DNA of 64,000 nt from Pseudoalteromonas sp. '520P1 No. 423' (lineage in GTDB: Bacteria > Pseudomonadota > Gammaproteobacteria > Enterobacterales > Alteromonadaceae): the NCBI RefSeq assembly GCF_001269985.1, contig NZ_BBZB01000001.1, positions 682,001 to 746,000 of the forward strand. The letters run 5' to 3'. Numbering within the stretch: position 1 is the stretch's first letter; every line of letters starts with the position of its first letter. This document shows, one piece after another, positions 54,891-61,703 of the stretch. Made by a program: the position numbers and the translations under genes. The notes under the pieces were generated by a model that was not told where the DNA came from, ran no database searches, and saw nothing but the letters and a program-made list of their open reading frames with translations.

Positions 54891-55625
54891 ATGAACATTT
54901 TAAAAACCAATTACTCTAGTGAAAATCCATATCAAAGCGGTTTAACACGTAGAGATGCTTTAAAGTGGATGGGTGCTTTATCTCTTGGTGCTGCATTGCC
55001 AGCTATTTCAGGAAGTAAAACAACAATTGCGACTAAAAGCAAAGGGAATTGGCCACAGCTTAAATTGCCAGCTATTACGGCTAAAGGGTACGGCAAAGAT
55101 CCGATATTATTAACTCCTAACCAACAATTTTGGCCACTAAGTCTAACTACTGCACAATTAACTTTAGTGGCTGTTATATCAGATATCATTGTGCCAAGCG
55201 AAGGTGTAGTGCCTTCTGCCACACAAGTAAAAGTACCTGATGTAATAGATGAATGGGTCAGTGCTCCTTATGAAAGACAACAAGCTGATAGAATCGAAAT
55301 ATTAAATTTACTGGCTTGGTTTGATGATGAATCAGCAAGGCGTTTTAATCGTTTATTTGTTGATATCAGTGCAGCAAAACAACTTATGATTATTGATGAT
55401 ATTGCCTTTAAAAAAGCAAAATTAGTGGATGAGTTTATACATGCTGCCAATGCATTTTCTCGATTACGCCAATTAGTATTAGCTGCATTTTTCTGTAGTC
55501 CAGAAGGCACTAAAGATATTGGTTATTTGGGTAATAGACCTGTCGCAGGCGACTACCCAGGACCAACAAAAGAAGCCATGAATCATTTAGATCAAATATT
55601 AGATGAATTAGGTTTATCTTTATAG
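54891..55625 (+). CDS. Gluconate 2-dehydrogenase subunit 3 family protein with Tat signal
   Basis: 244 residues from ATG 54891 (1 base after the previous stop); an ATG 15 bases earlier lies inside the previous gene. The N terminus carries a twin-arginine motif TRRDALKWMG followed by a hydrophobic stretch (ALSLGAALPAISG), so the protein, and probably the folded GMC subunit in complex with it, is exported by Tat. The domain (about 75-230) matches the small subunit of membrane-linked FAD dehydrogenases. No cytochrome subunit follows, so the electron acceptor is elsewhere. Confidence 0.88.
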   Translation: MNILKTNYSSENPYQSGLTRRDALKWMGALSLGAALPAISGSKTTIATKSKGNWPQLKLPAITAKGYGKDPILLTPNQQFWPLSLTTAQLTLVAVISDIIVPSEGVVPSATQVKVPDVIDEWVSAPYERQQADRIEILNLLAWFDDESARRFNRLFVDISAAKQLMIIDDIAFKKAKLVDEFIHAANAFSRLRQLVLAAFFCSPEGTKDIGYLGNRPVAGDYPGPTKEAMNHLDQILDELGLSL

Positions 55626-56086
55626 CCTTATAGTTTTGATTCACTCTTAAAAATTCCCCAAAAATAAGTCAGCGCCTTGTTATGTTTTTTACAATGCCCT
55701 GACTTATTTGTATCTTATCTTATAAGATACTTGCCAATAATCGTTTGCCATTGAGTTTAAGTTTTCCGATAGCAGGATAAATCAAGTATAAATTTTTGGT
55801 CTTTTTCCATGTATCAAACGTATATACCAATGTTGAATAATTTAAATTTAAACAATTATGAGCAAATACAAAACCTACTCACAATCGCGTATTTTTGCTT
55901 TGATTTGATTTCACACATTATTTGTAGCTTAAGAAAGCACGCATCTACTTATTAATAATTTTGAACACGTCTATAGCAGATACTACTAAATACATGATAG
56001 TGAATATGTTTCACCAATAATTGTGAACCATTATCTTATTTGAAGTTTGATTGAGAACATATAGCTAATAAATATAGGATTACATT
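55626..56086. other. 461-base gene-free stretch with a terminator-like hairpin
   Basis: No gene recognised. The hairpin described separately closes the glycoside cluster; the rest is AT-rich spacer, including a GTATATACCAATG element near 55820 like ATACCAA elements elsewhere in the window. It must contain the pseudoazurin promoter, which I cannot pinpoint. Confidence 0.45.
55662..55709. terminator. Long hairpin after the glycoside cluster
   Basis: AAATAAGTCAG (55662-55672) pairs with CTGACTTATTT (55699-55709), with TTGT/ACAA also mirrored inside; 36 bases after the last gene of the cluster. Confidence 0.65.
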
Positions 56087-56527
56087 ATGAAATTTTTGAA
56101 AATTACGACCATTTGTTTATTCCTTTTTACTGTAACAGCGAATGCTAAAGAGCATGAAGTGAAAATGCTGACTTCAGGAGAAAATGGAGAAACTATGGTA
56201 TTTGAGCCTGCTTTCATAAAAATAGAGAAAGGTGATTCCATTAACTTTGTACCTTCAGATCCATCCCATAATGCACAATCCATGTCTACCACTTCAGATA
56301 AGTTAGCTTTCAATACTCCTATGGGTAAAACAGCTAAAGTAACCTTTAATGATGAGGGTGTTGTTTTATACAAGTGTTTACCGCATTTTGCCTTGGGTAT
56401 GGTTGGTGTGATACAAGTTGGTAATTACAATGATACCTCTTCTGTTCTCTCAGACTGGAACGCTGTAAAAGCGGGAGTTGTAATGAATAAGGAACGAATG
56501 AACAAATACCTAGGTAGTGTTAAGTAA
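56087..56527 (+). CDS. Pseudoazurin (blue copper protein)
   Basis: 146 residues with a signal peptide (1-20, ANA). Copper ligands as in pseudoazurins: H61 (SHNAQ), C97 (YKCLPH), H100 and M105 (ALGMVG). It carries electrons in the periplasm, typically to nitrite reductase, nitrous-oxide reductase or cytochrome oxidase. None of those genes is present here; by position it could take electrons from the preceding dehydrogenase, which has no cytochrome of its own. That link is inference. Confidence 0.92.
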   Translation: MKFLKITTICLFLFTVTANAKEHEVKMLTSGENGETMVFEPAFIKIEKGDSINFVPSDPSHNAQSMSTTSDKLAFNTPMGKTAKVTFNDEGVVLYKCLPHFALGMVGVIQVGNYNDTSSVLSDWNAVKAGVVMNKERMNKYLGSVK

Positions 56528-56723
56528 TGACTTTATAAAAAACTTGCTTGTTAGCACACAATATTAAATTTGTAACATAACTTAGTCAGTGCATGATGCA
56601 AAAAAATCTAGCACTGGCTCACTCCTTATCTACTTTATAGCAGATTTTAAAACATTATATTCTCTGGCTATTTCCAGACTTGTTACCTCACTTTTAATAT
56701 GTATAAATATAAAAATTCAGAGA

Positions 56724-57002
56724 TTAATTGCTTATATTGTTCATTGTCGGGCTTGTATTGGTTTGTTTATTTGCGAGGCCTCTGTTGCTTTGATATACAA
56801 CCACATCGTCTTTTTTAATAATGATACTGAGGCCTGGCTCATTAGGCGCGGGGTTAGCATTAAGATAAGTATCTATGGTGTTTGTTATTGTATCTTGCAC
56901 GCCAGTAAACTTGGTACTAACAGGTTTATCCGAGCTAACACCACAGGCAGTTAATATTAAAACGCATATAAGATTAATGAACACATATAAACTCGTTTTC
57001 AT
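56724..57002 (-). pseudogene. 5' fragment of a serine hydrolase lipoprotein gene
   Basis: 92 residues: lipoprotein signal with lipobox LTAC (C20) followed by VQDTITNTIDTYLNANPAPNEPGLSIIIKKDD and YQSNRGLANKQTN, the opening of a class C beta-lactamase-fold serine hydrolase, then a stop at 56724. The SxxK, YxN and HxG motifs that should follow are absent, and I find no continuation in the next 200 bases. It is a truncated gene, not a small functional lipoprotein, though short expression cannot be excluded. Confidence 0.7.
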
Positions 57003-57222
57003 TTAGATTACCGATTATAGGTTATTTATAAATCAGTATTACAATTATTAACTTAGCTTGCAATTTTGGTGGGATAAGAGGTAATGCTTATGGTGTATAA
57101 ATAATAGTATCAGACTTTATGTTTTTTAATTATCACGCTAAATATGTACGAGTTTTTATTATTTCACGTTAATTTCACATTTACTGATTTAAAGTTGTGT
57201 TATCCAAAGAAAGGAAATTAAC

Positions 57223-58137
57223 ATGACAATCAAAAACTTATTTTCAGCTAAAGTATTAAAGGTAATTACGGGTGCGTTGTTCTTTTTAGGCGCTATTTAT
57301 TATATGTTTTTCACTTTAGAAACAGAAAATCTAACGACTAAGCAAGTAGTTGATAGTTACAATTACACTGCTGTTGAAGATATGGATTTTCAGCTAAGCG
57401 AGATAAGCGAAAGATTATTTGAATTTAGCTATACCACTTTTGATGGTTCAAAAGTTAAAGGGCAAATTAATTACCCGTCAGAAGTGAAAGACAAATACCC
57501 AGTATTAATCGGGTTACATGCTAAAGGGCGCAGTTATCCGCGCTGGTGGACTGACTCGATAAAAGGGCGTCCTACCGTTACTCAAGTTAATAAGATAACG
57601 CAACAAGCATTGAATAAAGGGTATGTTGTGATTGCAATGGATGCGAGAAATCACGGTTCGCGTAAAGTTGCGGATAAATCTCTGCGCTCAATCATGTTAA
57701 ATGTGAGTTTTTTAGGCAATAAAAAAGATTATGTGGAGATGATTAACCATACAGTGCTTGATCACCGTGTATTAATCGACTGGATTGCACAGCAAAAACA
57801 ATTAGATATAAATAACACTCATGTTGCGGGTTATAGTATGGGTGCACAATTGAGCCTTTTATTAGCAGGTGTAGACAAACGTATCAGTAATGTTTTAGCA
57901 ATTGTGCCACCGCATATTGAAGATACTACAGCCTTAGTTGCGCCTAAAAATGTTGTTTCTTTATTAAATAACCAAAAAGTGTGGCTAGTGACTGCTGATA
58001 ATGATGAGTATGCCACTGAAGATGAAAATCAGTCTTTATTCAGTGCTATAACAGCCAGCGACAAAAAGCATATTGTTTTAAAAGGTAGTCATATATTACC
58101 TCAAGCATATGTAGATTCATTAGTAGACTGGTTTTAG
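57223..58137 (+). CDS. Membrane-anchored alpha/beta hydrolase
   Basis: 304 residues. N-terminal hydrophobic helix (residues 12-29). The domain resembles dienelactone/acyl-peptidase-like hydrolases: LIGLHAKGRSYPRWW, MDARNHGSRK, nucleophile GYSMGAQ, a late acidic region (TADNDEYATED) and final His in KGSHILPQ. The substrate is unknown. AAAGGAAA precedes the ATG. Ends 4 bases before the transposase gene stop on the other strand. Confidence 0.84.
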   Translation: MTIKNLFSAKVLKVITGALFFLGAIYYMFFTLETENLTTKQVVDSYNYTAVEDMDFQLSEISERLFEFSYTTFDGSKVKGQINYPSEVKDKYPVLIGLHAKGRSYPRWWTDSIKGRPTVTQVNKITQQALNKGYVVIAMDARNHGSRKVADKSLRSIMLNVSFLGNKKDYVEMINHTVLDHRVLIDWIAQQKQLDINNTHVAGYSMGAQLSLLLAGVDKRISNVLAIVPPHIEDTTALVAPKNVVSLLNNQKVWLVTADNDEYATEDENQSLFSAITASDKKHIVLKGSHILPQAYVDSLVDWF

Positions 58138-58141
58138 TTTT

Positions 58142-59146
58142 CTAAGCTGAACCTTTATACCAACTATGGTGATGACTATGAGCACATTTTCTTAACGAGG
58201 ATTGTGAACCCGCAAAGTTAGCATAATGTCGTCTGAAATGTTTAATGGTATTAAACCATGAATCAACTTCAATATTTAACATGGATAAAATATTAGGCGC
58301 CTCTTTTAAAACTGAACCGCGTTTATTGGGCCTGATTAAACGACTACTGAAATCAGCTAACTCTAAATAATCAAAAAGAGTAAAAGGGATGGTGTTTTTA
58401 TCAATTGAGCAGCCAAAATCTAATAGTAACCTTGGCTGTTGCAACACTTTAAATTCTGGTTTCTTATTGGATTTATTATTTTTATAATGACACTGTTTTT
58501 GAAAAGACTGATATTGCTTTATACGTTCTTGAATTGATGTGAATTCACTATCCAAAAGTGAGTTCGCCATTTTTGCTCTAATTGGATTTAAATCAACATA
58601 CATCATGCAACTGAGAATTGCAGTTTCATCTAACAAGGCCTGTGATTTAAATCTCCCCTCCCAGAATTTACCTGTGCAATTATCTTCTTTATTGGCTTTT
58701 CGCGCTATAAACTCATTGAGATTGCGCATAAACCAACTAATGTCATACAGCCTAGTACGCCACTCATCGACTATTTCATTAATTCTAAACATATATGCAG
58801 CATTGAGTTTTTCGCCAGACCTGTAGCGGTCGACCAAAATACAACCATGATATAGCTGATACCAACGCGCGATGACTTCATCATTTGATAGGTTTAAAGC
58901 GTCGTCTCTATTAACTTTTAAAACAAGATGATAGTGATTAGACATGATTGCATAAGCTGCAATATCAATTGAAAAAACAGTAGCAAGGAATTTTATTCTA
59001 TCGACCAACCAAGTTCTTCTGTGGTCAAAGTTATTACCTGAATATGTATCATCACCACACAAATAACTTCTGCGAATACAGCGATTAATACAATGATAAT
59101 AAGGTGTTGCATCTAAATCGATTAACGATTCTCTCGCCCTAGCCAT
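58142..59146 (-). CDS. RAYT-type Y1 transposase
   Basis: 334 residues from ATG 59146, chosen for the GGTGG site; an in-frame ATG at 59164 gives 340 residues but sits in the middle of a palindrome. HUH nuclease motif HYH (H71, H73) with the surrounding AIMSNHYHLVLKV and the likely catalytic Tyr in YVDLNPIRA (Y183). Such REP-associated tyrosine transposases cut and move short palindromic (REP) elements. The C-terminal half is a long RAYT-specific extension with Lys/Arg/Gln-rich text. Partial copies of its 5' part follow on the upstream side. Confidence 0.93.
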   Translation of the reverse strand: MARARESLIDLDATPYYHCINRCIRRSYLCGDDTYSGNNFDHRRTWLVDRIKFLATVFSIDIAAYAIMSNHYHLVLKVNRDDALNLSNDEVIARWYQLYHGCILVDRYRSGEKLNAAYMFRINEIVDEWRTRLYDISWFMRNLNEFIARKANKEDNCTGKFWEGRFKSQALLDETAILSCMMYVDLNPIRAKMANSLLDSEFTSIQERIKQYQSFQKQCHYKNNKSNKKPEFKVLQQPRLLLDFGCSIDKNTIPFTLFDYLELADFSSRLIRPNKRGSVLKEAPNILSMLNIEVDSWFNTIKHFRRHYANFAGSQSSLRKCAHSHHHSWYKGSA

Positions 59147-59149
59147 AAT

Positions 59150-59176
59150 AACCACCAATAACATTTATTAGTGGTT
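59150..59176. repeat. 27-base palindrome at the transposase start (REP-like)
   Basis: AACCACCAATAA and TTATTAGTGGTT (11 of 12 pair, the exception being C against T) around CAT, which is the ATG of the longer transposase start. Repeated at 59346, 59688, 59903 (one base changed) and 60090. It covers the ribosome site, so a hairpin in the mRNA could limit transposase translation. Confidence 0.8.
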
Positions 59177-59250
59177 AAAGTTTAGGATATAAAACGAGGT
59201 TTAACACTATATATCAATAAGAAAAGTATGGCTGTCTAGTTTTTATAGTT

Positions 59251-59446
59251 CCACACAAATAACTTCTGCGAATACAGCGATTAATACAATGATAATAAGG
59301 TGTTGCATCTAAATCGATTAACGATTCTCTCGCCCTAGCCATAATAACCACCAATAACATTTATTAGTGGTTAAAGTTTAGGATATAAAACGAGGTTTAA
59401 CACTATATATCAATAAGAAAAGTATGGCTGTCTAGTTTTTATAGTT
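59251..59446 (-). repeat. RAYT partial copy 1 (196 bp, tandem duplication)
   Basis: Identical, as far as I can see, to 59055-59250: the first 92 bases of the transposase gene (from its ATG at 59146 back to 59055) plus the upstream stretch to the shared end. The copy starts abruptly at CCACACAAATAAC. It carries the same two marker variants as the full copy (GATTCTCTC, AAGTATGGCTG). Confidence 0.95.
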
Positions 59447-59788
59447 TATTAACTTTTAAAACAAGATGATAGTGATTAGACATGATTGCATAAGCTGCAA
59501 TATCAATTGAAAAAACAGTAGCAAGGAATTTTATTCTATCGACCAACCAAGTTCTTCTGTGGTCAAAGTTATTACCTGAATATGTATCATCACCACACAA
59601 ATAACTTCTGCGAATACAGCGATTAATACAATGATAATAAGGTGTTGCATCTAAATCGATTAACGACTCTCTCGCCCTAGCCATAATAACCACCAATAAC
59701 ATTTATTAGTGGTTAAAGTTTAGGATATAAAACGAGGTTTAACACTATATATCAATAAGAAAAATATGACTGTCTAGTTTTTATAGTT
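59447..59788 (-). repeat. RAYT partial copy 2 (342 bp)
   Basis: Matches 58909-59250 with offset 538. It includes the first 238 bases of the transposase gene counted from the MARARE start, giving a truncated 87-codon frame (59439-59702) that ends in the HYH region and cannot be catalytic. It carries the alternative markers GACTCTCTC and AAATATGACTG. It is followed by about 11 bases of slipped TTTATAG sequence (59789-59799). Confidence 0.95.
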
Positions 59789-59799
59789 TTTATAGTTTT

Positions 59800-60014
59800 T
59801 ATCATCACCACACAAATAACTTCTGCGAATACAGCGATTAATACAATGATAATAAGGTGTTGCATCTAAATCGATTAACGACTCTCTCGCCCTAGCCATA
59901 ATAACCACCAATAACATTTAATAGTGGTTAAAGTTTAGGATATAAAACGAGGTTTAACACTATATATCAATAAGAAAAATATGACTGTCTAGTTTTTATC
60001 TAGTTTTTATAGTT
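59800..60014 (-). repeat. RAYT partial copy 3 (about 215 bp)
   Basis: Matches 59047-59250 with offset 753, ends with a duplicated CTAGTTTTTAT. One palindrome base differs (TTAATAGTGGTT). Markers as in copy 2. Confidence 0.93.
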
Positions 60015-60190
60015 AATACAGCGATTAATACAATGATAATAAGGTGTTGCATCTAAATCGATTAACGACTCTCTCGCCCTAGCCATAATAACCACCAATA
60101 ACATTTATTAGTGGTTAAAGTTTAGGATATAAAACGAGGTTTAACACTATATATCAATAAGAAAAATATGACTGTCTAGTTTTTATAGTT
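60015..60190 (-). repeat. RAYT partial copy 4 (176 bp)
   Basis: Matches 59075-59250 with offset 940; begins AATACAGCGATTAA. Markers as in copies 2 and 3. Confidence 0.93.
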
Positions 60191-60241
60191 TTTATAGTTT
60201 TTAGTTTTTAGTTTTAGTTTTTAGTTTTTTTAGTTTTTATT
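60191..60241. repeat. Slipped TTTTTAG microsatellite at the array end
   Basis: Irregular repeats of TTTTTAG/TTTATAG (for example TTTTTAGTTTTTAGTTTTAG) continue the shared end for about 50 bases. They fit replication slippage at the last copy. Confidence 0.85.
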
Positions 60242-60344
60242 GTTAAGCTTAGGGTGTAATACAGAGAATCACTTTTTTATTAATTTTAGCTTTTAGATAA
60301 ATTCTAAAAGCTCGTTAACTGCACATGGTAAAGCTTTGTAATCT

Positions 60345-60635
60345 ATGGTTTTTTTATTAATTGTTGGAATCCCAACCTTAATTATCTTAGGGTTAGTAAT
60401 AAGTTTAAAATTAAATTCAATGCTTTCCTATATCGTTATTATTTTACTAGGTATTTTATCTACATACGCTGTAGATTATATATATTGCAATATACTCGGA
60501 TTTGAGTGTATACCAGATGCATTAACTGGACTTGGTCTAATAATACACTCACTATTAGTAATAATTTTTTCTTCAATTATCTATAATGTGCTGTGTAACA
60601 AGTATAAGAAAATTAAGGATAAAGGAGGTAGTTAA
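60345..60635 (+). CDS. Small hydrophobic protein between array and element-end relic
   Basis: 96 residues with three hydrophobic helices (about 2-22, 27-45, 60-86), two cysteines (YCNILGFEC) and a short Lys-rich tail. Not recognised. No good ribosome site. It lies between the repeat array and a relic of the RAYT end at 60637, so it may be passenger DNA. Very AT-rich, so chance is a real alternative. Confidence 0.45.
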   Translation: MVFLLIVGIPTLIILGLVISLKLNSMLSYIVIILLGILSTYAVDYIYCNILGFECIPDALTGLGLIIHSLLVIIFSSIIYNVLCNKYKKIKDKGGS

Positions 60636-60636
60636 T

Positions 60637-60661
60637 AAAAGAAAGTATGACTGTCTATTTT
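60637..60661. repeat. Relic of the RAYT shared end
   Basis: AAAGTATGACTGTCTATTTT recurs here, in the same orientation as the ends of the copies, without any adjacent transposase sequence. It mixes the marker variants of the two copy groups (AAGTATGA). Confidence 0.65.
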
Positions 60662-60798
60662 ATTTTTTTTATACGTATTAATCATAAAATTACATTTGTT
60701 AGTATTGGCTAACAAAAGAATAAAAGGTTCATTTGTATTTTTTCAAGTTTTAAACCGATCGTGCTTGTAAAGTGTCCATATGTATCTATTTTTATTTA

Positions 60799-60822
60799 CA
60801 AAAGCATGACTGTTTGGTTTTG
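60799..60822. repeat. Second, more diverged relic of the shared end
   Basis: CAAAAGCATGACTGTTTGGTTTT matches the end consensus with several changes. It lies about 160 bases after the first relic. Weaker support. Confidence 0.45.
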
Positions 60823-60887
60823 TTTAGATAATACAAAGTGTAAAATCAATCATTTAGTGTCATTTTATTTTATAGAGGTTAAACTAA

Positions 60888-61478
60888 GTGAAGAAAGTTG
60901 TATCTGGTTTAGTATTAAGTTTAGTATTAGTAAGTAGTGTAAAAGCTGAAGAAGCAGGGCAGAGTAACTGGTATATAGGCAGTACCTATAACGCCCAAAC
61001 ATTAGATGGTGAAGGTAAACCCGCTAAGGTTGGTACTTTAGATGGTTTAGTTGGCTATCAAGTCAATAGCCATTTTGCTGTTGAGACTCGTTTTGGTGTT
61101 GGTATTAAAGATGACTCTGAAGACTTAGGGCATTTTAAAACCAAAGTAGAAGTCGATAAACAAATGTCTTTAATTTTAAAAGCAAGCATGCCACTTGAGG
61201 ATTCCTTTTCATTATATGGCATGATTGCTTATACTAAAACTGAACTCGATGCCTCAGTTAGCGGTTTCAATATAGGCAATCAATTTCAGTCTGGTTATAG
61301 TTTTAGCGCTAAAGACTCTATTTCTGATTCTGGGCTTGGCTTAGGGGTTGGTATATCTTATAGACTTACAAATAATACAAGTACTTTTGTTGAATATCAC
61401 GTCAGATCTGATTTTGAAAATTCTGGAGTTAAGGCCGATTTTGATACGGTAACTTTAGGTTTAAGGTACCGTTTTTAA
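60888..61478 (+). CDS. Outer-membrane beta-barrel protein
   Basis: 196 residues from a GTG start preceded by AGAGGTT. Signal peptide (1-20, cleavage near KAE). About eight amphipathic strands follow, ending in a C-terminal aromatic residue (TVTLGLRYRF), the signature for BAM insertion. It resembles small OmpA/OmpW-like porin-family barrels (outer-membrane protein beta-barrel domain). It has no periplasmic domain. Function unknown; monocistronic. Confidence 0.85.
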   Translation: MKKVVSGLVLSLVLVSSVKAEEAGQSNWYIGSTYNAQTLDGEGKPAKVGTLDGLVGYQVNSHFAVETRFGVGIKDDSEDLGHFKTKVEVDKQMSLILKASMPLEDSFSLYGMIAYTKTELDASVSGFNIGNQFQSGYSFSAKDSISDSGLGLGVGISYRLTNNTSTFVEYHVRSDFENSGVKADFDTVTLGLRYRF

Positions 61479-61662
61479 TAAGAGCTTATATGGTGTTTGT
61501 AGTTACTCAATTGTAATATTTTGGGTACACAGGTATGTGATGAAAGGAATGTATTACTTTTTCTCTTTAGATAAAAAGTACGCAACGATTTAACTAGAAT
61601 TAATGTTTAAATTATGGGCTTACATTTTGACTTCAGTACACACCTCAGTGTAGTTAACTAGT

Positions 61663-61693
61663 GGACTTAAAACCAAGTTATGGTTTTAAGTCC
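61663..61693. terminator. Perfect 12-bp hairpin between convergent genes
   Basis: GGACTTAAAACC (61663-61674) with GGTTTTAAGTCC (61682-61693), 7-base loop. It lies 11 bases beyond the tex stop and can serve both the barrel gene and tex; no long U run. Confidence 0.65.
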
Positions 61694-61703
61694 TTGTTTC
61701 AAT

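Larger units (their letters stand above)
58142..59250 (-). mobile_element. Full-length RAYT element
   Basis: The transposase gene plus the upstream stretch to the shared end CTAGTTTTTATAGTT (59236-59250). The upstream part holds the palindrome described separately. Its other end, at the 3' side of the gene, shows no repeat or duplicate, so the left border is uncertain; I place it at the stop codon. Confidence 0.7.

Noticed and set aside
59251..60190. CRISPR-like repeat array
   Set aside because: The repeated units are 176-342 bp and include transposase coding sequence; there are no regular spacers or cas genes.
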